From: JACMLD01 sp039916305
GTDB taxonomy: Bacteria > Bacteroidota > Bacteroidia > Chitinophagales > Chitinophagaceae
Assembly (NCBI GenBank): GCA_039916305.1
Contig: JBDSLR010000018.1
Span: 1 to 64,000, forward strand
Direction: 5' to 3'
DNA length: 64,000 nt
Shown: piece by piece, positions 45,751 to 54,553 of the stretch
Numbering within the stretch: the stretch's first letter is position 1
Layout: every line of letters begins with the position of its first letter
Made by a program: the position numbers and the translations under genes
The notes under the pieces: generated by a model
Database searches by the model: none
What the model saw: the letters and a program-made list of their open reading frames with translations, nothing else
What the model was told of the DNA's origin: nothing

Positions 45751-47679
45751 ATGAAAAAGACAATGAGTTTTATCGCAGCATGCTGCCTGCTTTGCCTTAT
45801 CATGGATGCACAGGATGCTGTTAAACCCGCATCTGCAGGTTTTGATACCGTAAGGGCAGTGCCGCATGGTAAAATAGATACGCTTATCTATGCATCGAAA
45901 ACAGTTGGTGTAAAGCGGAAGACGATCATTTATATACCACCGGGCTTTTCAAAAAATAAAAAATATCCAGTCCTCTATTTACTGCATGGTATTGGCGGTG
46001 ATGAAAAAGAATGGTTGAATGGGGGGAAGCCGCAGGTGATTTTAGATAACCTGTATGCCGATGGTAAAATTGAGCCAATGATTGTGGTAATGCCGAACGG
46101 CAGGGCCATGAAAGACGATCGCTCAACCGGAAATATTATGGCTCCGGATAAAGTACAGGCATTTGCGACTTTTGAAAACGATTTGCTGAATGATTTGATT
46201 CCTTTCATTGAAAAAAAATTTCCTGTTTTTGCCGATAAGGATCACAGGGCCATTGCTGGCCTTTCCATGGGTGGGGGCCAGTCATTAAATTTTGGTCTCG
46301 GTAACCTGGATCTTTTCTCGTGGATAGGTGGATTTTCTTCCGCACCCAATACCAAAACGCCACAGGAACTGGTGCCTGATGTAAATGCAGCAAAAGAAAA
46401 AATCAAACTGCTTTATATTTCCTGTGGTGCCAGCGATGGATTAATCCAGTTCAGTAAAAGAACGCACGATTACCTTGTGAACAACGACGTTCCGCATATT
46501 TATTTTATTGAACCCGGTGTACATGATTTTAAGGTTTGGAAAAACGGGCTGTATATGTTTTCACAATTGCTTTTCAAACCGGTTGATCCTTCCACATTTT
46601 CCAAATATCCGGTAGCGGGTGCGCCTGCAGCTACCAATATCCGCAACGGCGCATACCCACAGGTGATGAGCGATAGCCGCGTGAAATTTAGTATAAAAGC
46701 ACCTGATGCACAAAAAGTACAAATTGATTTGGGTAAAAAATATGACCTTGTAAAAGATGGCAATGGTGTGTGGACAGTAACAACAGATTCTATCAGCGAG
46801 GGGTTTCATTATTACTCATTACTCATAGACGGCATTGCGCTAGCAGACCCCGCCAGTCAATCATTTTATGGTATGGGCAGAATGGCGAGCGGTATAGAAA
46901 TACCTTTTGCAGGCGGCGCTTATTATGCATTGCGTAATGTTCCACATGGCGATATAAGAATTAAAAAATATTATTCTTCCGTTACAAATTCATGGAGACA
47001 GCTTTACATTTATACACCACCGGGGTATGACTCAAACACGGTTGCAAAATTCCCGGTGCTGTATATTTTACACGGAGGTGGCGAAGATGAAACAGGCTGG
47101 GCCACGCAGGGTAAAACCGACCTGATCATTGACAACCTGGTTGCCGCCAAAAAAGTAACCCCAATGATTGTTGTTATGCCTGACGCAAATATTGGAGCAG
47201 GAGGGTTTAGTCCAAATGGCATAGAAAATTCCTTAAAAACATTCGAAGCGGAAATAAAAAAAGTTATCATTCCTTTTGTGGAGAAAAATTTCCGGACGCT
47301 GGCAGGCCCGGATAGCCGTGCATTAGCAGGGCTTTCTCTGGGAGGCATGCATACGCTTTATACCGGAATTAATAATACTGATATGTTTGCACACCTGGGT
47401 GTGTTCAGCTCAGGGTGGATAATACCCATGATGAGCAAACTGGCGGATGAGCAGTATGATTTCATGAAAAATAACACGGATAAAATTAATAACAACCTGA
47501 AAGTATTCTGGTTATCGCAAGGTGGCCAGGAAGACATTGCGTATAAAAATGGTCAGATAATGAATGGTAAGCTGGACGAGCTAAAAGTAAAGCATAGCTA
47601 TTCCGATTATCCTGGTGGTCATAGCTGGCCGGTATGGAGAAACAACCTTTACAATTTCGCGCAGCTATTATTTAAATAA
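45751..47679 (+). CDS. Double-CE1 esterase (CE1 - E-set - CE1)
   Basis: A 642-residue secreted protein with two esterase domains. Domain 1 (about 30-275) has HGIGGDEKEW, nucleophile S172 in GLSMGG and His258 in GVHDFKVW. A linker leads to an E-set domain (about 300-390; PQVMSDSRVKFSI, SEGFHYYSLLIDG), then domain 2 (about 395-642) with HGGGEDETGW, nucleophile S529 in GLSLGG and His624 in GGHSWPVWR. The E-set plus domain 2 part closely resembles the two single esterases upstream, so the gene probably arose by fusion of a simple CE1 with a copy of them. Both active sites look intact, giving potentially two different ester-removing activities in one chain. Confidence 0.92.
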   Translation: MKKTMSFIAACCLLCLIMDAQDAVKPASAGFDTVRAVPHGKIDTLIYASKTVGVKRKTIIYIPPGFSKNKKYPVLYLLHGIGGDEKEWLNGGKPQVILDNLYADGKIEPMIVVMPNGRAMKDDRSTGNIMAPDKVQAFATFENDLLNDLIPFIEKKFPVFADKDHRAIAGLSMGGGQSLNFGLGNLDLFSWIGGFSSAPNTKTPQELVPDVNAAKEKIKLLYISCGASDGLIQFSKRTHDYLVNNDVPHIYFIEPGVHDFKVWKNGLYMFSQLLFKPVDPSTFSKYPVAGAPAATNIRNGAYPQVMSDSRVKFSIKAPDAQKVQIDLGKKYDLVKDGNGVWTVTTDSISEGFHYYSLLIDGIALADPASQSFYGMGRMASGIEIPFAGGAYYALRNVPHGDIRIKKYYSSVTNSWRQLYIYTPPGYDSNTVAKFPVLYILHGGGEDETGWATQGKTDLIIDNLVAAKKVTPMIVVMPDANIGAGGFSPNGIENSLKTFEAEIKKVIIPFVEKNFRTLAGPDSRALAGLSLGGMHTLYTGINNTDMFAHLGVFSSGWIIPMMSKLADEQYDFMKNNTDKINNNLKVFWLSQGGQEDIAYKNGQIMNGKLDELKVKHSYSDYPGGHSWPVWRNNLYNFAQLLFK

Positions 47680-47687
47680 CTACTATA

Positions 47688-48368
47688 ATGAAATTTATTC
47701 CCCGTAAATTATTTTTTGTTGGAACAGCAATGGTATTGGTAAACAGTATTGTCTTTGCGCAGCAAAGCACTACATTAGAAAACACATTACCAATGGCTGG
47801 TAAACTGGTGCATGACAAGCCAGTTGGCACTGGTTGGGTAAATCTGCTTTCATCTGCGGATGATTGGAATTTTGAACCAGCATTCTGGCAGCTGCAAAAT
47901 AAAATGCTGCACGGTGCAATGGCCAAAGAAAAAGAACATCATTACACTTATACAAAAAAAGTGTATACCGATTTTGAATTAAATGTGATGATAAAAATGG
48001 TGGGTGATTCAACCGGAAACTCGGGTGTTTGCATTCGCATCAATCCCACAAACTGGGATGATGCACCAGGCTACCAGATAGATATGGGAAATGGCTACTG
48101 GGGATCTTTATGGGAAGAAAGAAGAGGTAATATGGTACAAAAATTTCCAGATTCCCTGGCTGCAAAAATTGTAAGGCAAAATGATTGGAACCATTACTAC
48201 ATAAAAGCAAAAGGGCACCATATTGAAGCGTGGCTGAATGGTGTAAAAACAATCGACATGCTGCACGATGCCGGCTTTTCTGCCGGAAATATTGGTTTTC
48301 AGCTTTGTCATTATCATAGCGTTACTACCGTAGATGTAAAATCTTTGTATATCAGGGAGACAAAATAA
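47688..48368 (+). CDS. DUF1080 (3-keto-disaccharide hydrolase-like) secreted protein
   Basis: A 226-residue protein with a signal peptide ending near IVFAQQ. It consists of one concanavalin-like jelly roll of the DUF1080 family: FWQLQNKMLHG, HHYTYTKKVYTDFELNVMIKM, GNSGVCIRINPTNWDDAPGYQIDMG, HHIEAWLNGVKTIDMLHD and GNIGFQLCHY. Some DUF1080 members hydrolyse 3-keto-glycosides, others are binding modules. In this locus it may bind or trim sugar released by the esterase and glycosidases. Only eight bases separate it from the double esterase. Confidence 0.88.
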   Translation: MKFIPRKLFFVGTAMVLVNSIVFAQQSTTLENTLPMAGKLVHDKPVGTGWVNLLSSADDWNFEPAFWQLQNKMLHGAMAKEKEHHYTYTKKVYTDFELNVMIKMVGDSTGNSGVCIRINPTNWDDAPGYQIDMGNGYWGSLWEERRGNMVQKFPDSLAAKIVRQNDWNHYYIKAKGHHIEAWLNGVKTIDMLHDAGFSAGNIGFQLCHYHSVTTVDVKSLYIRETK

Positions 48369-48405
48369 ATTTTAAGCGTAGAGTTTTAACGATCAACAAG
48401 AAAAC

Positions 48406-50532
48406 ATGAAAAAAAATATTTTTAAAACCGGGGTACTTACTTTGGGTATTTGGTGTTTGGTTGCGGGCAGCCTCATCGCACAAACACCTGATTTGAATTT
48501 AGACTTTACAAAGCCAGGGGCCAATGTAAGTCCCATGTTATATGGCCTGATGACGGAAGAAATAAACCATTCCTATGACGGCGGTTTATATGCGGAATTA
48601 ATAAGGAACCGGATTTTTAAAGACAATAAAACCAGCCCTGAAGCATGGAGTCTTGTGCGTACAGGTGCAGATTCAAAAGCGGCTATCAAATTAATAGCCC
48701 CAACAGAAGAAAAGATTCCTTTTGATGAGCGCGGAAATGCTATTAATGGGGCACTTCCCACTTGCTTAAGGCTTACGGTAGAAATGGCCGACGGACGGGT
48801 AGGTATAGCTAACGAAGGTTACTGGGGTATTCCTGTAACACCTTCAACCACTTACCAGGCATCCTTCTACTTAAAAGGAACCGATCGCAGGGAACCTCCG
48901 CGTTGGCCCTGGGAAGCAAAGCCCGCCGGTCCGGCGTTGCCAATCATTGAAAACAATACTCCCGGGCCAATAACGGTTTCCATTGAAAGTAATGATGGTA
49001 AAACGGTGTATGCAACAGGCAATATTAATCTTGAAAAAAGCATATACTGGAAAAAATATAACCTGACTTTGTCAACCGGTGCCAACGTAACGCCAACAAA
49101 AGATGCGCGGTTTGTGATTACTACCAACCGGACTGGTGTGTATTATTTCAATCTTGTATCCCTGTTTCCGCCAACCTACAATAACAATCCTAACGGCTTC
49201 CGGCCCGATCTTATAAAAATGATGGCTGATATGAAACCAAAATTTTTACGCTTTCCCGGAGGTAATTATCTGGAAGGCCCATTGATTACAGATGCCTTTC
49301 CATGGAAAACAACATTGGGGCCTTTAGAACAAAGGCCCGGTCATAATGGTTCATGGGGTTACAGGGCTTCTGATGGATTGGGGATGTTGGAATTTTTACA
49401 ATGGTGTGAGGATATTAGTGCAGAGCCACTATTAGGTGTATATGCCGGTTATTCACTCAATGGGGATCATGTAGATGCAGGTCCGTTGTTAAAGCCATAT
49501 GTGGATGATGCCCTGGATGAGATTGAATACGTGATAGGTGATGTGCATACGTATTGGGGTGCAAAACGTGCGGCTGATGGTCATCCGGCACCGTTTAAAT
49601 TGAATTATGTAGAAATTGGAAATGAAGATTGGTTTGACAGGTCAAACAGTTATGATGGCAGGTTTAACCAATTCAGGACTGCTATTGAAGCAAAATATCC
49701 GCAACTGCATTGTATATCCACCATCGCGGATGCACAATATCCAACAATGAAAGTAACTACGGATAAAAAGCCGGAAATATTGGATGAACATTACTACCGG
49801 GACGCATGGTCTATGTGGGAGAATGCTGCACAATATGATAAATATGATCGCAACGGCCCCAAAATATTTGTGGGCGAATGGGCTACAAGAGAAGGAGCGC
49901 CCACAACAAACTTAAATGCTGCTTTGGGCGATGCCGCGTGGATGACGGGCATGGAACGTAATTCGGATCTTATCATTATGTCTTGTTATGCACCGCTTTT
50001 TGTAAACGTAAATACCGCTACTTCAACTGCCCCAAAAGCATGGCAGTGGGATTCTGATTTGATTGGATACAATGCATTAAACAGTTACGGTTCTCCTTCT
50101 TATTATGTTCAAAAATTATTCGGAAACTTACTGGGAGATAAAATTGTAACAGTTACAGCAGAAAATATACCTGTACAACCCAAGCCCCTTAGCCGCAGAG
50201 ACAGTACAGCGGGTATAAAAATAGCTACACTCGTTCCAACTGTTTTTTATAGCGCGACAATGACTGAAAAAACCGGTGTCGTTTATCTTAAACTGGTTAA
50301 TACTACCGGTAAAAAGCAACCGGTAAACATTCAACTGAAAGGAGTTACTAAAATTTCACCAGACGCAGTGATGCATGTTATTAGCGGCGATAAGCCTGAA
50401 GCCACAAATACGATCGCAGATCCGGAGAAAATTATACCGGTTAGTACCAATATAAAAGGCGTAGCATTAAAATTTAAAAGAATACTTGACCCTTATTCTG
50501 TAAGTATTTTTCAATTGCAGGTAAGTAAATAA
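48406..50532 (+). CDS. Glycoside hydrolase family 51 alpha-L-arabinofuranosidase
   Basis: A 708-residue secreted retaining enzyme; signal peptide ends near SLIAQT. The N-terminal signature MLYGLMTEEINHSYDGGLYAE is diagnostic. A carbohydrate-binding-like sandwich sits at about 90-250. The TIM barrel has LRFPGGNYLEG, acid/base E407 in EIGNEDW and the probable nucleophile E491 in FVGEWATREG. A C-terminal beta domain follows. The family releases alpha-L-arabinofuranose from arabinoxylan and arabinan. Position between the DUF1080 and SGNH esterase genes fits debranching of arabinoxylan. Confidence 0.93.
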   Translation: MKKNIFKTGVLTLGIWCLVAGSLIAQTPDLNLDFTKPGANVSPMLYGLMTEEINHSYDGGLYAELIRNRIFKDNKTSPEAWSLVRTGADSKAAIKLIAPTEEKIPFDERGNAINGALPTCLRLTVEMADGRVGIANEGYWGIPVTPSTTYQASFYLKGTDRREPPRWPWEAKPAGPALPIIENNTPGPITVSIESNDGKTVYATGNINLEKSIYWKKYNLTLSTGANVTPTKDARFVITTNRTGVYYFNLVSLFPPTYNNNPNGFRPDLIKMMADMKPKFLRFPGGNYLEGPLITDAFPWKTTLGPLEQRPGHNGSWGYRASDGLGMLEFLQWCEDISAEPLLGVYAGYSLNGDHVDAGPLLKPYVDDALDEIEYVIGDVHTYWGAKRAADGHPAPFKLNYVEIGNEDWFDRSNSYDGRFNQFRTAIEAKYPQLHCISTIADAQYPTMKVTTDKKPEILDEHYYRDAWSMWENAAQYDKYDRNGPKIFVGEWATREGAPTTNLNAALGDAAWMTGMERNSDLIIMSCYAPLFVNVNTATSTAPKAWQWDSDLIGYNALNSYGSPSYYVQKLFGNLLGDKIVTVTAENIPVQPKPLSRRDSTAGIKIATLVPTVFYSATMTEKTGVVYLKLVNTTGKKQPVNIQLKGVTKISPDAVMHVISGDKPEATNTIADPEKIIPVSTNIKGVALKFKRILDPYSVSIFQLQVSK

Positions 50533-50544
50533 GTAAATAAGCAA

Positions 50545-51426
50545 ATGATGCAGTTAATTAAAACAGCCCGTTCAAAAATAGAAAGGAGCATTATTATATC
50601 GTCCGTTTTTATCATGGCAACTGTGGTTTCGTTTTCACAGGATAAAAAATTTTACATCTTTCTCAGTTTTGGACAATCAAATATGGAGGGTAATGCAAAA
50701 ATACGGCCCGGGGATACCATAGGTATAGATAGCCGTTTCCAGGTGATGGAAGCTGTGGACTGCCCGGATTTAAAAAGAGAAAAAGGGAAATGGTACACTG
50801 CCATACCACCATTGTGCCGCTGCCGTACAGGACTTACACTTACAGATTTTTTTGGGCGGGCTATGGTAGCCAATTTACCCAAAAATGTTAGAGTGGGTAT
50901 CATTAATGTGTCAGTAGGCGGTTGCAAAATCGAATTGTTTGATAAAGACAATTATGAATCTTATATAACCACTGCGCCCAAATGGATGATTGGAATGATA
51001 AACGAATATGACGGTAATCCTTATGCGAGACTGGTGGAAATGGCAACGCTTGCCCAGCAAGATGGCGTCATCAAAGGCATACTGCTGCACCAGGGAGAAT
51101 CCAATCCAAATGATTCACTGTGGGCCCAAAAAGTACACAGGGTCTACAGTAACCTGCTTAAAGACCTTCACCTCAAAACCAAAAAAGTACCATTGCTGGC
51201 AGGAGAAACGGTTAATGCCGACCAGGGTGGTATTTGTGCAGGTATGAATAAGATTATTGCCACGCTGCCGGAGGAAATAAAGAATGCATATGTAATCTCA
51301 TCGGCCGGGTGTACGGATGCACCAGATAATTTACATTTTAATGCAGACGGGTATGCAGCATTTGGAAAACGATACGCTGAAAAAATGCTTTCGTTAATGG
51401 GGTATGCAATTAATAAATCAGAATAG
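50545..51426 (+). CDS. SGNH/SASA-domain carbohydrate acetylesterase (CE6-like)
   Basis: A 293-residue secreted esterase with a signal peptide ending near VSFSQD. Block I is FLSFGQSNMEGN with nucleophile S45; further blocks are VSVGGCKIELFD, LLHQGESNPND and the C-terminal catalytic DNLHFNADGYAAFGKRYA with the His. This is the sialate-O-acetylesterase / CE6 arrangement, whose members remove acetyl groups from xylan or other sugars. In this locus acetyl-xylan is the likely substrate. The GH127 gene begins six bases after the stop. Confidence 0.88.
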   Translation: MMQLIKTARSKIERSIIISSVFIMATVVSFSQDKKFYIFLSFGQSNMEGNAKIRPGDTIGIDSRFQVMEAVDCPDLKREKGKWYTAIPPLCRCRTGLTLTDFFGRAMVANLPKNVRVGIINVSVGGCKIELFDKDNYESYITTAPKWMIGMINEYDGNPYARLVEMATLAQQDGVIKGILLHQGESNPNDSLWAQKVHRVYSNLLKDLHLKTKKVPLLAGETVNADQGGICAGMNKIIATLPEEIKNAYVISSAGCTDAPDNLHFNADGYAAFGKRYAEKMLSLMGYAINKSE

Positions 51427-51432
51427 ATAAGT

Positions 51433-53835
51433 ATGACACACCGGATTTATTTTTTTTATTTGATGGCAGGCCTGTTTGTTACGTACGGTAACATACAGGC
51501 GCAGGAAAAACTGTATACTAACGAATTTTCGCTAAGCGAAGTAAAATTGCTTGACGGTCCGTTTAAACATGCCCGTGATTTGAATATTCAAACGCTGTTA
51601 AAATATAACGTGGACCGGCTGTTGCAACCTTACCTGAATGAAGCGGGATTGCCTGAAAAAGGTAAGCGCTATCCAAACTGGGCGGGGCTTGACGGACACG
51701 TCGGCGGGCACTATTTATCGGCACTGGCAATGAACTATGCATCAGCCGGTGACACTGGCTGCAAAAGGAGAATGGATTATATGATAGCAACGCTTAAAGC
51801 CTGCCAGGATGCAAATACAACAAGCGGGGCAGACTGGAGTAAAGGCTACGTTGGTGCGGTGCCGGACAGCAAAAAAATATGGAGCACCTTACAGGCAGGA
51901 GATTTTGCTGCCTTTCGTGCAGCATGGGTGCCCTGGTACAATGTACATAAAATGTACGCCGGCCTCAGGGATGCCTGGTTATATACCGGTAATGATGAGG
52001 CTAAAAAAATATTTTTGAAATTTTGCGACTGGGGCTTACATATTACCTCCTCGCTTACCAATGAACAAATGCAATCTATGCTGGATACGGAATACGGTGG
52101 GATGAACGAAATTTTTGCAGATGCATACCAGATGACAGGTGACGAAAAATATTTAACGGCAGCAAAGCGTTTTTCTCATAACATGCTGCTGGATGCCATG
52201 GCGGCCGCCAATGACAACCTTGATAATAAGCATGCTAATACGCAGGTGCCAAAAGCGGTTGGCTTTGAGCGCATCGCCGAATTGACGCATGACAGGAAAT
52301 ATGAAGAAGCCGGAAGCTTCTTCTGGCAGACCGTTACGGGCCACCGGACTCTTGCATTTGGCGGAAACAGCAGGCGCGAGTTCTTTCCCAGCGCCGCAGC
52401 TTCCAATGAGTTTATCAGCGATGTTGAAGGTCCTGAATCCTGTAACTCTTACAATATGCTTAAGCTTACCGAAGACCTGTTCAGGGTAAATCCGGCAGAG
52501 AAATATACCGCTTACTATGAAAGAACGTTGTACAATCATATTCTTTCTGCACAACACCCGGTTAATGGAGGCTATGTTTATTTTACGCCGGTAAGACCCC
52601 GGCATTACCGGGTATATTCTACGCCAAATGAAGCGATGTGGTGTTGTGTTGGCAGCGGCATGGAAAACCCTGGAAAATATGGCCAGTTCATTTACACACA
52701 CCAGCATGATTCACTGTTCGTTAATCTTTTTGTTAACTCCGAACTTAACTGGAAAGAGAAAAAAATAAAACTGAGACAATCCACGTCATTTCCTTACCAG
52801 GAAAAAACAAAATTGATTATAGAAAGCAGCCATTCTTCATTTACCCTGATGGTTCGTTATCCATCCTGGGTGAGAGATGGCGCATTAACAATTACTGTGA
52901 ATAATAAAGCTGTTCCATACGCCGAACATCCATCTTCTTATATTGGCATTAAACGGTTGTGGCGGAAAGGTGATGTGGTAGAAATAATGCTCCCCATGCA
53001 CAATTCAACCGAGCATTTACCTGGTAATCCAAATTATATTGCTTTGCTGCATGGTCCAATACTCCTGGGGGCTAAAACGGGCACAGAAGATTTAAAGGGG
53101 CTGGTAGCAGACGATGGCCGCTGGGGCCATATCGCCAGCGGCAAAAAGTTGCCGGTAGATAAAGCACCCATAATAATTGACAACGATGTTAATGCAGCAG
53201 CAGTTAATCTCAAACCTGTAGTTGGCAAACCCCTGAATTTCATTTTTAGTCAAACAAAAATGGTTAATCCTGCGGATCTTTTACTTCAACCATTTTATAC
53301 CATCCATGATGCAAGGTATATGGTTTATTGGATGACGCTTAATAAAAACCAGTACCAAATGTATATTGATTCCATTGCTGCAATTGAAAAGGAAAAACTG
53401 GCATTGGAAAAACGCACGATTGATTTTGTAGCGCCGGGCGAACAACAGCCGGAAGCGGATCACCGCATTGAAAAGAAAAATTCCGGCACGGGCAATTACC
53501 TGGATGAGTTTTGGAGAGATGCCCGCAATGAAGGATATTTTAGTTACAGCCTTTCCACCAATAAAGAAACTGCTATAAGTCTGGTAGTACGCTATTGGGG
53601 AAATGAAAGAGGAAACCGGAGTTTTGAAATCTACATAAATGAAGAGAAGCTGGTGACAGAAACTATTACGGGGAAATGGAATCAGCAAAAATTTATTGAG
53701 GTAGTATATGCACTGCCCGAAGCAATGATCAAAGACCAGGATCGTATCACCGTGAAATTTAAGCCGCTGCCTGGAAATACGGCAGGCGCAATCTATTATA
53801 TCCGGCTGGTACGAAAGAAAAGCGGCAACGAATGA
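51433..53835 (+). CDS. Glycoside hydrolase family 127 beta-L-arabinofuranosidase (DUF1680)
   Basis: An 800-residue exported protein. The (alpha/alpha)6 barrel has the family opening LLDGPFKHARDLNIQTLLKYNVDRLL and GLDGHVGGHYLSALAMNYA. Zinc and catalytic residues match the bifidobacterial enzyme HypBA1 pattern: E335-S-C337 (GPESCNSYNMLKLTEDLF) and C404-C405 (AMWCCVGSG), the last Cys being the nucleophile in that family. The C-terminal half has beta-sandwich domains as in DUF4986-bearing Bacteroidota members. The reaction is release of beta-L-arabinofuranose; here it would complement the alpha-acting GH51. Family boundary with GH146 cannot be settled by eye. Confidence 0.92.
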   Translation: MTHRIYFFYLMAGLFVTYGNIQAQEKLYTNEFSLSEVKLLDGPFKHARDLNIQTLLKYNVDRLLQPYLNEAGLPEKGKRYPNWAGLDGHVGGHYLSALAMNYASAGDTGCKRRMDYMIATLKACQDANTTSGADWSKGYVGAVPDSKKIWSTLQAGDFAAFRAAWVPWYNVHKMYAGLRDAWLYTGNDEAKKIFLKFCDWGLHITSSLTNEQMQSMLDTEYGGMNEIFADAYQMTGDEKYLTAAKRFSHNMLLDAMAAANDNLDNKHANTQVPKAVGFERIAELTHDRKYEEAGSFFWQTVTGHRTLAFGGNSRREFFPSAAASNEFISDVEGPESCNSYNMLKLTEDLFRVNPAEKYTAYYERTLYNHILSAQHPVNGGYVYFTPVRPRHYRVYSTPNEAMWCCVGSGMENPGKYGQFIYTHQHDSLFVNLFVNSELNWKEKKIKLRQSTSFPYQEKTKLIIESSHSSFTLMVRYPSWVRDGALTITVNNKAVPYAEHPSSYIGIKRLWRKGDVVEIMLPMHNSTEHLPGNPNYIALLHGPILLGAKTGTEDLKGLVADDGRWGHIASGKKLPVDKAPIIIDNDVNAAAVNLKPVVGKPLNFIFSQTKMVNPADLLLQPFYTIHDARYMVYWMTLNKNQYQMYIDSIAAIEKEKLALEKRTIDFVAPGEQQPEADHRIEKKNSGTGNYLDEFWRDARNEGYFSYSLSTNKETAISLVVRYWGNERGNRSFEIYINEEKLVTETITGKWNQQKFIEVVYALPEAMIKDQDRITVKFKPLPGNTAGAIYYIRLVRKKSGNE

Positions 53836-53901
53836 TTACTGAAAATTTTGGACGGACCGGTAAGTTGTTGAACAGTAAAAAAATGACTGGTTGCACATGC
53901 A

Positions 53902-53945
53902 ATGGCGGGTAAGTTATTTGCCGCCATGTGTGTATTTCTATTTCT
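53902..53945 (+). terminator. Hairpin after GH127 gene
   Basis: ATGGCGG and CCGCCAT form a perfect seven-pair stem with a 12-base loop, 66 bases past the GH127 stop, followed by a T-rich stretch. It may separate the main enzyme transcript from the last two genes. Confidence 0.45.
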
Positions 53946-54030
53946 TTTTATCGGGCGCAGTTTTTTAACAGACAAATTGTAATTTCTAAAGTAAGCATAA
54001 CAATATTTTTAAATCAACAAAAAAAGGAAT

Positions 54031-54540
54031 ATGAAAAAGACGTTTCTATTTAGATCTTGCTGTGCAGTGCTCACTTTTGTATTGGTAATGTTCAGCACTT
54101 TCGCATTACATGCACAACGTGCCAGCTTCACGGGTGATTGGAAATTAAATGAAGCAAAAAGCGAACTGGGTGAATTTGGTGGCCGTGTTGCCCGTTCAAT
54201 AAAAGCAGAACAAAAAGAAGACGCCCTGGCAACTACAAGAGTAAGCCCCGGTTTCAATGGGGGTGATTCTGTAACTACTACAGTAAAGTTGACCTTTGAT
54301 GGCAAAGTAACGGAGTCAGAGGGATTTGCTGGTTCTAAAAGAAAATCAACCGCCAAATGGTCTGACGATGGTAAAACACTTACAGTATCCAGCACCATGA
54401 ATTTTGAACGGGACGGCCAGTCTTTTGAAATTAAATCAACGGAAATTTGGACGATTACAAAAGATGGCTTGTTATCTGTAGTCACTAATTCCACATCGCC
54501 AAGGGGGGAGAGTACTACAAAAGCAATTTATACCAGGTAG
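54031..54540 (+). CDS. Secreted lipocalin-like protein, unknown function
   Basis: A 169-residue protein with a signal peptide ending near ALHAQR. The mature part reads as an up-and-down beta barrel or sandwich: FTGDWKLNEAKSELGEFG, then short alternating strands TVKLTFDGKVTE, STAKWSDDGKTLTVSS and EIWTITKDGLLSVV. The FTGDWKLN opening recalls small lipocalin-like secreted proteins common in Bacteroidota. No enzyme motif. It is 13 bases before the GH29 gene and probably co-transcribed with it. Confidence 0.8.
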   Translation: MKKTFLFRSCCAVLTFVLVMFSTFALHAQRASFTGDWKLNEAKSELGEFGGRVARSIKAEQKEDALATTRVSPGFNGGDSVTTTVKLTFDGKVTESEGFAGSKRKSTAKWSDDGKTLTVSSTMNFERDGQSFEIKSTEIWTITKDGLLSVVTNSTSPRGESTTKAIYTR

Positions 54541-54553
54541 ATAAAAGATATTT

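Noticed and set aside
52153..52707. 184-codon minus-strand open frame inside the GH127 gene
   Set aside because: The GH127 frame carries the zinc and catalytic residues across this stretch; the antisense peptide is rich in Arg, Cys and Ile and resembles nothing.
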